Positions 26,030 through 35,830 of a stretch of DNA of 64,000 nucleotides are shown here, one piece after another. This DNA is from Marinilongibacter aquaticus (GTDB lineage: Bacteria; Bacteroidota; Bacteroidia; Cytophagales; Spirosomataceae), in contig NZ_CP083757.1 in assembly GCF_020149935.1 (NCBI RefSeq), positions 2,753,501-2,817,500 on the forward strand, written 5' to 3'. A model generated the notes under the pieces. That model was not told the origin of the DNA. It saw nothing but the letters and a program-made list of their open reading frames with translations, and did no database searches. Every line of letters starts with the position of its first letter. Within the stretch, counting starts at the first letter, position 1. A program made the translations under genes and the position numbers.

Positions 26030-26956
26030 TTACTTGAAGAGGCCTTTGGGATCGGCCTGTTTTTCCAACAATTGGGAAAGCAGGCCAGTGTCCAAATCAG
26101 AAGGTTTGAGCGAATATCCTTTATGAAAATCGCTCCAAGCTTCGTCAATTTTGTTTTCCAAGAGGTGCATTTTCGACATTTGAAAATAGGCATTGGCAAA
26201 ATTTGGAGCCAATAAGGTGGCGTCGCTCAATAACTTATTCGCTTTCTGAAGGTCTATGCTGTGGCTGTTTTCCAGATAACAGGCCAAGTGCACCGTGGCC
26301 AAGTCGACCATCAGGCTCACATTGAATTTGCTATCCCGCTGTATACCTTGGCTCATCAATTTGATGGCATCTTCGTATTTTCCCTGTTGATATTCGATAA
26401 CGCCTAGGCCCCAAAATGCGTCGATATTGTTTTCATCGAGAAGATAGGCCAGATTGAAGCGGTAGGTAGACATCTCTTTGCTTCCTTCAGAGAGGTATTG
26501 CCAGCCCATATCCGAGAAAAAGCGACTGGCTTTGTCGCGGCTTTCGAAATTTTTATCACAATTTTCAAGGAAAAGGCGATCTTCTTCAAGCTGCACGGCA
26601 CTTTTCTGGTAATCTCCAAACAAGGGGATTTCGTAAATATTCAGACCCTCCGGGGCCATTTTTCCGATAAAAACAACTTGATGTTCTGTTTCGATAATCG
26701 ATTGATTAATCGATTTGAATTGCTTCGGTTCGAAAAGAACTTGCTGCTCCTTTTCGCTGTCCAAAGCCACTTCGCCGCTCGCGGGCCTGCGACCGATTCC
26801 CTGACCCAGCACATCGGATTTTAAAACCCCTTGTTGGCCAAAGCTTTGCAAGCCAATCAATGACAATAAGCCTATCTGAACACTTTTTAGCACTGCGGTT
26901 TTGATTAGATTTTTGCCCTTACATAACGAGAGCTTCCGCAAATTATTGAATCTCAA
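26030..26956 (-). CDS. TPR-repeat exported protein of unknown function
   Basis: A 308-residue protein with an N-terminal signal segment (LLSLIGLQSFGQ) and C-terminal tetratricopeptide repeats: about residues 140-300 hold NIDAFWGLGVIEYQQGKYEDA, KFNVSLMVDLATVHLACYL and FANAYFQMSKMHLLENKIDEA-type units. It likely serves as a protein-protein scaffold in the periplasm. It lies 10 bp downstream of the DEAD-box helicase gene on the same strand. It faces the M3 peptidase gene tail to tail with a 5 bp gap. No more specific family was recognised. Confidence 0.7.
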   Translation of the reverse strand: MRFNNLRKLSLCKGKNLIKTAVLKSVQIGLLSLIGLQSFGQQGVLKSDVLGQGIGRRPASGEVALDSEKEQQVLFEPKQFKSINQSIIETEHQVVFIGKMAPEGLNIYEIPLFGDYQKSAVQLEEDRLFLENCDKNFESRDKASRFFSDMGWQYLSEGSKEMSTYRFNLAYLLDENNIDAFWGLGVIEYQQGKYEDAIKLMSQGIQRDSKFNVSLMVDLATVHLACYLENSHSIDLQKANKLLSDATLLAPNFANAYFQMSKMHLLENKIDEAWSDFHKGYSLKPSDLDTGLLSQLLEKQADPKGLFK

Positions 26957-26966
26957 AGAAAAATAA

Positions 26967-28271
26967 CTATTTCCGCCTGCCTTTTCGTGCTTTTTTAGGT
27001 TTGAATGTCGACGACTTACCGGGCTTGTTCTTCTTTTCGTGAAAGGCTCCTTTAAAAGTAGGGTCTTCCTTTTTACGTTGGTTGTCGATTTCCCTTAAAA
27101 TTGCCTGTTGTTCGTCGAACGGCGTGCTGGGTACGTCCACTTCTTTGGGGATGGCCCTTCTAGGAATTTCCGCACGGATTATTTTTTCGATTTTGCCGAT
27201 ATGGTAGGCCTCAGCCGGAGTCATGAACGTAATCGCTTGTCCTGAAAGATTTGCCCTACCGGTGCGGCCAATACGGTGCACATAATCTTCGTAAATCACA
27301 GGGACATCAAAATTGATCACGTGACTGACCTCCAAGATGTCTATTCCACGGGCGGAGACGTCGGTTGAAACCAACACGCGGATGTTTCCTTCACGGAAAG
27401 CATTGATTGAATTCAGGCGTGTATTTTGGCTTTTATTGGCGTGAATTACCCGTACAGAATCTTTATTCAAAACCTTTCTTTCCAAGAAATGGAATACATT
27501 GTCGGCGACCGTTTTCGTCCGACAAAAAACTATGGCCCGCTGCAATTCGTCTTGTTGAACCAGATTGGAGAGAAGATTGATTTTGGTTCGAAAATTCGGT
27601 GTTTCGTATAATACTTGCTCTACGGTTTCGGCTGTCGTGGCTTGTGGTGTGATTTCTACCCTCACAGGAGCCTCTAAAAATTCGTAGGAAAGCCTTTCTA
27701 CTTTTTCGGGAAATGTGGCCGAGAAAAGAAGGTTTTTGCGTTTTCGAGGAATCACTTCCAATATTTTTCGGATTTGCGGCATAAAGCCCATATCCATCAT
27801 TTTATCGGCTTCATCGAGCACCATGTATTGCAAGTCCTTGGTCACGATTTCTCCTTTAAGGTAAAGGTCCATAAATCGGCCTGGAGTGGCCACAAGGATA
27901 TCGATCCCCGCTTGTAAGGCTTCGATTTGGGTTTTGGTGCCTGTGCCACCATAAATGGCTTTGTGGCGGACATCGGTATAAAGGCCGAGTTCGGCTATCG
28001 CCGTATCAATTTGAACCGCGAGTTCGCGTGTAGGCGTCAATATAAGGCATCGGATGTGTTGTCCCTGGGCATATTTTATTTTCATAAGCAGGGGTAAAAC
28101 AAAAGCCGCTGTTTTGCCTGTGCCGGTCTGTGCGATCCCGAGGACATCGTGCCCTTCCAGAATAAGCGGGATGGCCTCTTTTTGAATGGGGCTGGGCGAA
28201 GTGTAGCCCAACTCTTCGATGGCCGTGAGCAATTGCTTGTTGAGGTTGAAAATACCAAATGCACTTTCCAT
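26967..28271 (-). CDS. DEAD-box ATP-dependent RNA helicase (RhlE-like)
   Basis: A 434-residue RNA helicase with the motif set in order: Q motif near YTSPSPIQKEAIP, Walker A AQTGTGKT (47-54), PTRELAVQ, VLDEADK, SATFP, DVSARGIDI, and HRIGRTGR. The C-terminal tail is rich in Lys/Arg (KPKKARKGRRK) and probably binds RNA. It unwinds RNA duplexes in ribosome assembly or cold adaptation (family knowledge). It is 2 bp after the membrane-protein gene stop on the minus strand, so likely in the same transcript. Confidence 0.9.
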   Translation of the reverse strand: MESAFGIFNLNKQLLTAIEELGYTSPSPIQKEAIPLILEGHDVLGIAQTGTGKTAAFVLPLLMKIKYAQGQHIRCLILTPTRELAVQIDTAIAELGLYTDVRHKAIYGGTGTKTQIEALQAGIDILVATPGRFMDLYLKGEIVTKDLQYMVLDEADKMMDMGFMPQIRKILEVIPRKRKNLLFSATFPEKVERLSYEFLEAPVRVEITPQATTAETVEQVLYETPNFRTKINLLSNLVQQDELQRAIVFCRTKTVADNVFHFLERKVLNKDSVRVIHANKSQNTRLNSINAFREGNIRVLVSTDVSARGIDILEVSHVINFDVPVIYEDYVHRIGRTGRANLSGQAITFMTPAEAYHIGKIEKIIRAEIPRRAIPKEVDVPSTPFDEQQAILREIDNQRKKEDPTFKGAFHEKKNKPGKSSTFKPKKARKGRRK

Positions 28272-28273
28272 GC

Positions 28274-30211
28274 TTATTCTGCTAATGTTTCGAAATGATA
28301 CTCAAAATTTTCCTGAAATCCCCAGGCAGATTCAGACCAAAAGGTCAAGGATTCAATGGTTTTATTGCCCTTGAGCTGAAGATTAAAGCGGGCAAAGTCT
28401 TCTTGCGATACGACACGCTGGCTGGCCAAAACGCCCCCCTTCAAAATGGGTGGAGGAATGCGGAAGTTTTCTTCACTCGCGTCTGTATACACAACTTTAC
28501 AGCGTAAAAAGGGCGGCTGATAAAGCAGGCGAGCCAACTTGCCCCAAAGGTTGTATCGAATATCGGCCTTTAAATATACAATTTCTTGATTTGGCTTTAC
28601 GGCAATGGACTGGGCGATTTGTCCCGATTGGTTGGCCCATTTTTTGTACACGTGCTTTTTTACGGCTCTCTTCTTCTCGAATAAGAAATAGTTTCCGTCT
28701 TCCGTGTCTACAGTGTCCCGAAGGCTGTAATTGGTACGCAGGGCTAAGTAGGCTCCTTTGTCCATCCAAAATGGATTTTGTTCGCGATAGTCGTGTATCT
28801 GTGCCAAAACATATTCCGGGGCATTGGCGGAGCAATAAAGAGCCTCGTTTTTTTGTGCAAGCCAATCGCTGTTGGCTTGGTAAGTTTGAATGATCGGCCG
28901 AGGGCGGTAGTTCAATTTGTTGAAATAGACAAAGGACACTTCCCAAGGCATAATGTCTATACTCGATTGCCCAATTTCCGCTTTAACTGCGGCGGGCAAG
29001 ATGCGTGCTTTGTTCATGTCATCCTGCTCAAAATTATTCGCATAATCGTAAGTTGCCAATTTTTGAAAATAGCGGAGTGGATTTTTCTCTTTAAGTACAT
29101 GCCATGCGGCCAAGGGACTATGGTTTGTGCGAATTTCTTCGGCCACCGTATTGGGCAAAAAGAAAAGCATGTAATCCTTGAAATTGTACTGGGTGTAGCT
29201 GAGGCGAATAAACTGCGTGGCAACCAATTGCAGGATCAAAACTGAAGCCAGCAATCTGCCCGAATTTCGAAAGGAAACCGCAAAGAGGTAAACCAAAACA
29301 GCCAACATGGGCATCAACAAAAAGAAGCCGAAAACGTTGTAATGGGCAACGGCCGTGTGGGCTTGCTTGAAACACAAAAACCAAGCCATGGCTATGAGCA
29401 AATAGAGGTAAATGTTCTTTCCCAAAAAGGCAATGTTCTGCAAGATGTGCAGTAGCACAAGCAGCACAATTGCACCTTCGAAAAACAAGAGCAAAAGGAA
29501 TTCCTTTCTACGAAGGTGGTTCACGGCTTGTGCATCTTGATAGGCATCGATGATTTTCAGGCTGGACGCAAGGTAATCGGATAGCGACACATTCAGTAAA
29601 AAGGCAAAGGCCAACGTCAGAAGCAAAAGAAGTACAGTGACGATGCCGGCGGTTCGCCAAGTGATTATTTTTTGCCAAGCAAAAAATAACATTGAGCCAA
29701 TGAACACAAAATAGGCGATCAGGCTGAGGTTTACTTTAATGTAAAAAATGAGTACCGAGAGTATTGTACCCATCAAAAGGGCCATTGTGTTTCGGGTGCG
29801 ATACACATACAGCAACCAAAACAGCAACAGATAAAATAAGGTGAACGTCGTGTCGGAGAAAAAGCCCCAAGGCAAAAAGATGATAACGGAAATTAATGCC
29901 GCTTTCCACCAATTTTTTCCGGCTTGATAGAATGAAAGCTTGATTATGAACAAGTATTGGGCCAGAAGAAACACTTGAAAGAAAAAGCTTACAAAAGGGC
30001 TTACCCTTTTGGGCAGCAGCAAGGTGTTTAGGTAACCCAAAGGGCCGTAATTGAAAATAAAGTCTTTGCCAAAAACAAAATGTTTGTCGATTGCCATCAC
30101 CAGCGATTCCGTCCAAGAGGGGTCTATGCCGATTCCGGCATAGCCGAATGGTACAGAGGTGGAGAAGAACAGCAGGGCGAAGCAAATCAGAAACAGGTTT
30201 TGCTTGGACAT
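28274..30211 (-). CDS. Multispanning membrane protein, possibly GT-C-like
   Basis: A 645-residue integral membrane protein, with about 10-12 hydrophobic segments in the first 400 residues and a soluble C-terminal domain. The start at 30211 (MSKQNLFLICF) gives a natural N-terminal helix; an upstream ATG at 30241 would add ten residues. Near residue 35 it has IDPSWTESL and FGKDFIFNYGPLGYL, a pattern I recall from uncharacterised bacterial membrane proteins that resemble GT-C glycosyltransferases. That assignment is weak. It lies between the lpdA terminator and the helicase gene. Confidence 0.6.
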   Translation of the reverse strand: MSKQNLFLICFALLFFSTSVPFGYAGIGIDPSWTESLVMAIDKHFVFGKDFIFNYGPLGYLNTLLLPKRVSPFVSFFFQVFLLAQYLFIIKLSFYQAGKNWWKAALISVIIFLPWGFFSDTTFTLFYLLLFWLLYVYRTRNTMALLMGTILSVLIFYIKVNLSLIAYFVFIGSMLFFAWQKIITWRTAGIVTVLLLLLTLAFAFLLNVSLSDYLASSLKIIDAYQDAQAVNHLRRKEFLLLLFFEGAIVLLVLLHILQNIAFLGKNIYLYLLIAMAWFLCFKQAHTAVAHYNVFGFFLLMPMLAVLVYLFAVSFRNSGRLLASVLILQLVATQFIRLSYTQYNFKDYMLFFLPNTVAEEIRTNHSPLAAWHVLKEKNPLRYFQKLATYDYANNFEQDDMNKARILPAAVKAEIGQSSIDIMPWEVSFVYFNKLNYRPRPIIQTYQANSDWLAQKNEALYCSANAPEYVLAQIHDYREQNPFWMDKGAYLALRTNYSLRDTVDTEDGNYFLFEKKRAVKKHVYKKWANQSGQIAQSIAVKPNQEIVYLKADIRYNLWGKLARLLYQPPFLRCKVVYTDASEENFRIPPPILKGGVLASQRVVSQEDFARFNLQLKGNKTIESLTFWSESAWGFQENFEYHFETLAE

Positions 30212-30238
30212 GGCAAAATGGTTTTTATTAATAACAAA

Positions 30239-30270
30239 CAAACCCTGACAATGCGAAATGTCAGGGTTTG
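30239..30270 (-). terminator. Terminator downstream of lpdA
   Basis: CAAACCCTGACA (30239-30250) and TGTCAGGGTTTG (30259-30270) form a perfect 12 bp stem. On the minus strand it follows the lpdA stop codon and is trailed by TTTGTTATT. Confidence 0.75.
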
Positions 30271-30291
30271 CTATCTATGTTCACAGAATTA

Positions 30292-31683
30292 TTAAAGGTG
30301 AATCACCTCGTCGTAGGCCGCAGCCGCAGCTTCCATAATGGCTTCCGACATCGTGGGGTGAGGGTGAACCGACTTCACGATTTCCATACCCGTTGTTTCC
30401 AGTTTTCTGGCTACTACCGCTTCGGCGATCATTTCGGTTACGTTTGTGCCAATCATGTGGCAGCCCAACCATTCGCCGTATTTGGCGTCGAAGATCACTT
30501 TCACAAAGCCTTCAGGCGTGCCCGCCGCTTTGGCTTTTCCAGAAACCGAGAAAGGGAATTTCCCTACCTTAATTTCGTATCCGGCTTCTTTGGCTTGGGC
30601 TTCGGTATAGCCTACAGAGGCGATTTCTGGCGTACAATACGTACAGCCAGGGATGTTGTTGTAATCAAGCGGTTGAGGATGATGACCTGCAATTTTTTCT
30701 ACACAAATAATACCTTCGGCAGAGGCCACGTGTGCCAATGCTTGGCCAGGAACTACATCGCCGATAGCGTAATAACCCGGCATGTTGGTTTCGTAAAATT
30801 CATTGACCATGATCTTGCCGCGATCTGTGGCGATGCCCACATCTTCCAAACCAATGTTCTCGATGTTGGCGGCAATTCCGGCAGCAGAAAGTACTACATC
30901 GGTTTCGATCACGATTTCGCCGTCTTTTGTTTTTACGGTCGACTTGCAGCCTTTGCCGCTGATGTCCACCTTCTCCACAGAAGAGTTGGTGAGTATGTCG
31001 ACACCGATTTTCTTATATTGTTTGGCCAATTCTTTCGACACGTCCTCGTCTTCTACGGGTACGATTCTCGGCATAAACTCAACGATCGTCACTTTCGTGC
31101 CCATGCTGGCATATACGTAGGCAAATTCCACACCAATAGCACCCGAACCGATAACCAACATTGATTTGGGCTGCTTTTTCAAGCTCATGGCTTTGCGGTA
31201 CTCAATTACTTTTTCGCCATCGATTGGCACATTGGGCAATTCGCGAGCACGAGCTCCAGTGGCGATGATCACGCTTTTGGCGTCGTATGTTGTAGCTTTT
31301 CCCTCTTCATCGGTCACTTCAACTTTTTTGCCTGGCTTTATTTTTCCATAACCTTTTATCACATCGATTTTGTTTTTCTTCATCAAGAATTCGATGCCCT
31401 TACTCATGCCATTGGCCACACCACGAGAACGTTGGATCACTGCATCAAAATTGGCTTCTGCTTTAGAAACGGTGATGCCGTAGTCTTCGGCATGTTGAAT
31501 GTAGTTGAATACCTGAGCCGATTTCAACAAGGCTTTGGTAGGAATACAACCCCAGTTTAGGCAAATGCCACCAAGGCTTTCCTTTTCTACAATAGCGGCT
31601 TTCAATCCCAATTGAGAGGCCCTAATTGCTGTTACATACCCGCCTGGGCCACTACCCAACACGATCACATCATATTGTGCCAT
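30292..31683 (-). CDS. lpdA: Dihydrolipoyl dehydrogenase (E3)
   Basis: A 463-residue flavoprotein disulfide reductase of the pyruvate and 2-oxoglutarate dehydrogenase complexes or the glycine cleavage system. The FAD loop is GSGPGGYVTA (10-19), the redox-active pair C41-L-N-W-G-C46, the NAD loop VIGSGAIGVEFA, and the FAD loop GYYAIGDVV near the C-terminus, with the catalytic His-Glu in HPHPTMSE. All canonical residues are present. It is a single gene with its own terminator. Confidence 0.96.
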   Translation of the reverse strand: MAQYDVIVLGSGPGGYVTAIRASQLGLKAAIVEKESLGGICLNWGCIPTKALLKSAQVFNYIQHAEDYGITVSKAEANFDAVIQRSRGVANGMSKGIEFLMKKNKIDVIKGYGKIKPGKKVEVTDEEGKATTYDAKSVIIATGARARELPNVPIDGEKVIEYRKAMSLKKQPKSMLVIGSGAIGVEFAYVYASMGTKVTIVEFMPRIVPVEDEDVSKELAKQYKKIGVDILTNSSVEKVDISGKGCKSTVKTKDGEIVIETDVVLSAAGIAANIENIGLEDVGIATDRGKIMVNEFYETNMPGYYAIGDVVPGQALAHVASAEGIICVEKIAGHHPQPLDYNNIPGCTYCTPEIASVGYTEAQAKEAGYEIKVGKFPFSVSGKAKAAGTPEGFVKVIFDAKYGEWLGCHMIGTNVTEMIAEAVVARKLETTGMEIVKSVHPHPTMSEAIMEAAAAAYDEVIHL

Positions 31684-31830
31684 ATAGTTTTCTAATTTCG
31701 GTTTTAAAATCTAAGCCCAAAAATAAGGAAAAATAAGTGAGTATGATGAATTCAAGAGGAATTGGAGGCCATGCCAGAACACAAAGGCAAAAATTGATTA
31801 ATTTGGGAGCCGTTTATCAACCCTGACTTC

Positions 31831-33945
31831 ATGAAGAAATTAATTATTCCTGTTTTTCTGGCGGCTTCCCTTTTTTCCTGTGAGCAAAAGCAATCGCAGA
31901 GTTACGAAAAATGGACAAATTATGGTGGAACAAAGGACGCCTCAAGGTACTCCTCTCTTGCCGAAATCAACAAGGAAAATGTAAAGCAGCTCGAGGTGGC
32001 TTGGGAATACCACTCGGGCGATGCCACCGAAAAATCCCAGATTCAATGCCAGCCCATTGTGGTAGATTCTTTGATTTACGGCACCACGCCTAAGTTGAAT
32101 TTGGTGGCCTTGCATGTGGCGACAGGCCGCGAAGTCTGGCGTTTCGACCCTTTTGAAGTGCTCGGCGGAGAAAACTCTTGGGCGGGTACAAACAGAGGAG
32201 TAGCCTATTTTCCGGATGAAAACGGGGGACGTATTTTCTTTTGTGCCGGTAGTTTTCTGCTTTGCGTTAATGCCCGAACCGGGCGAGCCATTGAGGATTT
32301 TGGACAAGGAGGCAAAGTGGATTTGCAACTCGGTTTATCCGATGATCCGGAAAGGAAATTTTTGGTGGTTTCGAATACCCCCGGAATCGTGTACAAAGAC
32401 AAGATAATCGTGGGCATGCGTCTTTCAGAGGGGCTCGATGCCGCTCCGGGTTATGTACGAGCCTACAATGTGCACAGTGGCAAGCAGGAATGGGTATTTC
32501 ATACGATTCCGAAAAAAGGAGAGAAAGGATACGAAACCTGGGACTCTGAATACATCGACAAAATCGGTGGAGCGAACAACTGGTCGGGCATGTCTTTGGA
32601 CGAAAAAAGAGGGCTAGTGTTTGTACCTACGGGCTCGGCCACATATGATTTTTGGGGTGGATACAGAAAAGGCGACAACCTGTTTGCGAATTCCTTGATC
32701 GCCTTAAATGCAGAAACTGGAGAAAGGGTTTGGCATTATCAAATCGTGCACCACGATGTGTGGGATCGTGACTTGCCGGCAAACCCAAATTTGCTGACAA
32801 TCAAAAAAGAAGGAAAGGAAATCGATGCCGTAGCTCAAATAACCAAACACGGCTTCATTTATGTTTTCGACCGCGAGACCGGAAAGCCCATTTTCCCAAT
32901 TGAAGAAAAGGCTATTCCTCAATCGAAAATGGAGGGTGAATTTGGCTCCGCAACACAGCCCATTCCCAGTTTGCCAGAGCCTTTTGCCCGACAAACCATT
33001 TCGGATAAGGACATTTTAAACCTCACTCCCGAATTGCACGAAGAGGCCAAAGCTCTTTTTGGGCAAGCCGATTACGGAAACATGTGGTTTTCGCCGAATC
33101 AAGAAAAGCCATTCGTTTTGTTGCCCGGTTTTGATGGCGGTGGCGAATGGGGCGGAGCGGCCGTAGATCCAGAATCGAATATTTTGTACGTGAATTCCAA
33201 TGAAATGCCTTGGTACGTGGAAATGGAAAAAAACGAGGCTTCTGGGAAGAAAATGACGGGAAGTGGCTTATATGCAAACAATTGTGCGAATTGTCATGGA
33301 GCAGATCGAAAGGGAAACAATTCGGCTTTTCCCTCTTTGGTTAATATCAAAGAGAAGTACAGGAAATCCGAAGTGTTGGGCATTTTGAAATCGGGGAGAG
33401 GCGGAATGCCGTCTTTTGCTCATTTGTCTGAAGCCGAAAGAAATGCAGTGGCTGATTTTCTTTTGGGATTGGAAAACGATTCGGATAAAAAGGAATTGGA
33501 AGGCGGAGAGGCCAAATTGGTTTCGCCATATCTGATGAAGGGTTACAGGAAAATGTTGACGAAAGCGGGCTACCCAGCGATTAATCCACCATGGGGAAAT
33601 TTGACGGCGGTAGACCTGAATTCGGGAAAAATTGTTTGGCAGTCGGTTTTGGGCGAGTTCCCGGAATTGACGGCCCAGGGCTTTCCGGCGACAGGACGTG
33701 AAAACTACGGCGGCCCTGTGGTGACAAAAGGCGGTTTGGTTTTCATCGCCGCCACCGAAGACGAAATGATCAGAGCTTTTGACAAGGATACCGGTGAAAT
33801 TCTCTGGCAGCATAAACTGCCTTTTGGTGGGCATGCCACACCGGCAGTGTACAAATGGGAAGGCAAGCAATACATTGTGATTGCATGCGGTGGAGGAAAG
33901 AGCGATAGGTCTGGCGATATGTATGTAGCTTTTGCTTTGCCTTAG
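31831..33945 (+). CDS. PQQ-dependent dehydrogenase with embedded cytochrome c domain, lipoprotein
   Basis: A 704-residue quinoprotein with a lipoprotein signal (LAASLFSC at about 10-17). The eight-bladed propeller starts with WTNYGGTKDASRYSSLAEIN and has tryptophan-docking repeats such as LNLVALHVATGREVW and IALNAETGERVWHYQ. A haem domain is inserted before the last blades, with C485-A-N-C-H489 followed by GADRKGN. The final blades carry NPPWGNLTAVDLNSGKIVW. It oxidises a sugar or alcohol in the periplasm and transfers electrons to its own haem. It is a clear paralogue of the gene at 54778. The PQQ biosynthesis genes are not in this window. Confidence 0.88.
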   Translation: MKKLIIPVFLAASLFSCEQKQSQSYEKWTNYGGTKDASRYSSLAEINKENVKQLEVAWEYHSGDATEKSQIQCQPIVVDSLIYGTTPKLNLVALHVATGREVWRFDPFEVLGGENSWAGTNRGVAYFPDENGGRIFFCAGSFLLCVNARTGRAIEDFGQGGKVDLQLGLSDDPERKFLVVSNTPGIVYKDKIIVGMRLSEGLDAAPGYVRAYNVHSGKQEWVFHTIPKKGEKGYETWDSEYIDKIGGANNWSGMSLDEKRGLVFVPTGSATYDFWGGYRKGDNLFANSLIALNAETGERVWHYQIVHHDVWDRDLPANPNLLTIKKEGKEIDAVAQITKHGFIYVFDRETGKPIFPIEEKAIPQSKMEGEFGSATQPIPSLPEPFARQTISDKDILNLTPELHEEAKALFGQADYGNMWFSPNQEKPFVLLPGFDGGGEWGGAAVDPESNILYVNSNEMPWYVEMEKNEASGKKMTGSGLYANNCANCHGADRKGNNSAFPSLVNIKEKYRKSEVLGILKSGRGGMPSFAHLSEAERNAVADFLLGLENDSDKKELEGGEAKLVSPYLMKGYRKMLTKAGYPAINPPWGNLTAVDLNSGKIVWQSVLGEFPELTAQGFPATGRENYGGPVVTKGGLVFIAATEDEMIRAFDKDTGEILWQHKLPFGGHATPAVYKWEGKQYIVIACGGGKSDRSGDMYVAFALP

Positions 33946-34005
33946 AAAATGGACATTTGTTTCTAGAAGCTGAAGACACTTGGGCATTCTATCTCAAATC
34001 TTCAT

Positions 34006-34013
34006 TAGTTTTG
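34006..34013 (+). promoter_or_regulatory. Bacteroidota -7 promoter element for the GT2 gene
   Basis: TAGTTTTG matches TAnnTTTG exactly, with a TTG (33980-33982) at about -33 spacing and the ATG 29 bp downstream. Confidence 0.55.
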
Positions 34014-34034
34014 CAGCACAATTTCTTACGCAAT

Positions 34035-34979
34035 ATGATTTCGATTGTAATCCCGATTTACAACGAGGAGGAAAACCTCCAAAACCTTTACGCACGTCTT
34101 ACAGCTGCTTCGCCTTCTTGGAAAGAAGAATATGAAATCGTGCTGGTGGACGACGGCTCGGCCGATCGGTCTTTGGAAATGATGACCGAGTTTGCCAGAA
34201 AGGACTATCATGTGCGGGTGATCAAACTTTCGAGGAACTTTGGGCACCAACCGGCTATTTCCGCGGGTATTCAAGAGGCCAAAGGCGACGCCGTGGTGAT
34301 AATGGATGGCGATTTGCAAGATCCGCCAGAAGAATTGCACCGTTTTTTGGACAAATGGCGTGAAGGCTACGAAGTGGTGTATGCCGTAAGAACGAAAAGA
34401 AAAGAAGGATTTTTCAAAAAATTGGCATACTCCTCCTTTTACCGACTTTTGGCTGCAATTTCCGAGATTGATATTCCCTTGGACTCGGGTGATTTCTGTG
34501 TGATGGACCGGAAAGTCGTGAATACCATTGTGAAGGAAATGCCGGAACAGCTGCGGTTTGTTCGTGGCTTGCGGGCCTATGCGGGATACAAACAAATTGG
34601 GGTAACCTACGAGCGAGCCGAACGTGCTGCAGGGGAGGTGAAATACACCTTCAAGAAATTGATAGAATTGGCTCTAGATGGCCTTTTTGGTTTTTCGAAC
34701 GTACCGCTTCGTTTGGCTACATATTTGGGTTTTATTATCGCGATCCCTTCTTTTCTGACGGGCTTCTTCTTCATTCTGCACCGCATAATGGGTTTCAAAG
34801 TTTTGGGGCATACACCCGCCGAAATTCCGGGTACAACAACCTTGACCGTCGGTATGTATTTTTTGGGAGGTGTCACGCTGATCATTTTGGGTATTTTGGG
34901 CGAATACATCGGAAGGATATACATTGAGGTGAAAAGACGCCCGTTTTTTGTCATTGATGAGATCATAGAAAAAGAGTAA
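34035..34979 (+). CDS. Family 2 glycosyltransferase with membrane tail (GtrB-like)
   Basis: A 314-residue polyprenyl-phosphate sugar transferase. The start at 34035 (MISIVIPIYNEEEN) is directly after the promoter element. Key motifs are VLVDDGSADRS (37-47) and MDGDLQDPPEE (90-100), and two transmembrane helices lie in the C-terminal third (FIIAIPSFLTGFFFIL and YFLGGVTLIILGILGEYIG). GtrB-like enzymes load glucose on undecaprenyl phosphate for O-antigen modification; DPM1-like ones make mannosyl lipids. It is 5 bp before the AraC-type regulator, so the two are co-transcribed. Confidence 0.86.
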   Translation: MISIVIPIYNEEENLQNLYARLTAASPSWKEEYEIVLVDDGSADRSLEMMTEFARKDYHVRVIKLSRNFGHQPAISAGIQEAKGDAVVIMDGDLQDPPEELHRFLDKWREGYEVVYAVRTKRKEGFFKKLAYSSFYRLLAAISEIDIPLDSGDFCVMDRKVVNTIVKEMPEQLRFVRGLRAYAGYKQIGVTYERAERAAGEVKYTFKKLIELALDGLFGFSNVPLRLATYLGFIIAIPSFLTGFFFILHRIMGFKVLGHTPAEIPGTTTLTVGMYFLGGVTLIILGILGEYIGRIYIEVKRRPFFVIDEIIEKE

Positions 34980-34984
34980 TTGCA

Positions 34985-35830
34985 ATGCTTCGGGTTCCTT
35001 CTGAAATAGCCGACGATCATTTTGAGTCTTTGAAGATTCAAGAACTGACTTTCGTGGCTTATCGGAGCGATGTGTATCCCACAAAAAACGAAGTGTATTT
35101 TGAAGAAAACGCGGTGCTCTATGTACTCGAGGGGGAGAAAAAGTTTGTGGGTACCGACAAGCAGGTGACTGTGCGAAAAGGCGATGTGTTTTTCGTACGA
35201 AGAGGGTATTATTTAATGTCCGAATCGATTGATGAATCTTATCGCAGTTTGGTTTTTTTCATCGATGAAAAGCTGATCAAAGATTTTGTGAATCAGAATG
35301 TGGAGCTTTTCCCGAAAGATAAATTAGAAGGCAAAGAAATGCCCACGTTGCTCATTTTGCCCACCGACGAGCGTTTTGGGAAATTTGCAGAATCCGTTTT
35401 GCCATACTTCAGGTCGAAGACAGCTTATTTGCATCATTTTCTCAAGCTGAAATTGCAAGAACTTTTGTTGCATTTGCTGTCATACGATTCGGGCGATTTC
35501 TTCAAAGCCCTTCTCTATCAGATATTTCAAGGTGAAAAAGCGGACTTGGAATACCTCATGCAAAATTATTATTTGAAACCCTTGACCATTCAAGAATTGG
35601 CGAGGCTTTCGGGCCGAAGCCTTTCCGCTTTCAAACGGGATTTCCATGAACATTTTGGTGCCCCGCCTGCGAAATGGATCAAAGAAAAACGCCTGGAAAG
35701 GGCGGCCTTTTTATTGAAAAATTCGAGTAAGCACGTGAATGAAATTGCCGAAGAGGTGGCCTACGAAAGTGTTTCGCATTTTATCAAAGCTTTCAAAAGC
35801 AAATTCGGCGTTACGCCCGCTCAGTTTTAA
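34985..35830 (+). CDS. AraC family transcriptional regulator
   Basis: A 281-residue regulator. Residues about 20-110 form a cupin-like effector domain (VYFEENAVLYVLEGEKKFV, VRKGDVFFVRRGYY) and the C-terminal 95 residues hold two helix-turn-helix motifs: PLTIQELARLSGRSLSAFKR and the AraC signature with NEIAEEVAYESVSHFIKAF. It probably responds to a small ligand and controls nearby or distant genes. It begins 5 bp after the GT2 stop and overlaps the end of comB by 4 bp on the opposite strand. Confidence 0.86.
   Translation: MLRVPSEIADDHFESLKIQELTFVAYRSDVYPTKNEVYFEENAVLYVLEGEKKFVGTDKQVTVRKGDVFFVRRGYYLMSESIDESYRSLVFFIDEKLIKDFVNQNVELFPKDKLEGKEMPTLLILPTDERFGKFAESVLPYFRSKTAYLHHFLKLKLQELLLHLLSYDSGDFFKALLYQIFQGEKADLEYLMQNYYLKPLTIQELARLSGRSLSAFKRDFHEHFGAPPAKWIKEKRLERAAFLLKNSSKHVNEIAEEVAYESVSHFIKAFKSKFGVTPAQF

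Noticed and set aside
30268-31164. Long open frame of 298 codons on the plus strand
   Set aside because: It is antisense to the well-supported lpdA gene and its translation is Phe/His-rich with no family resemblance.
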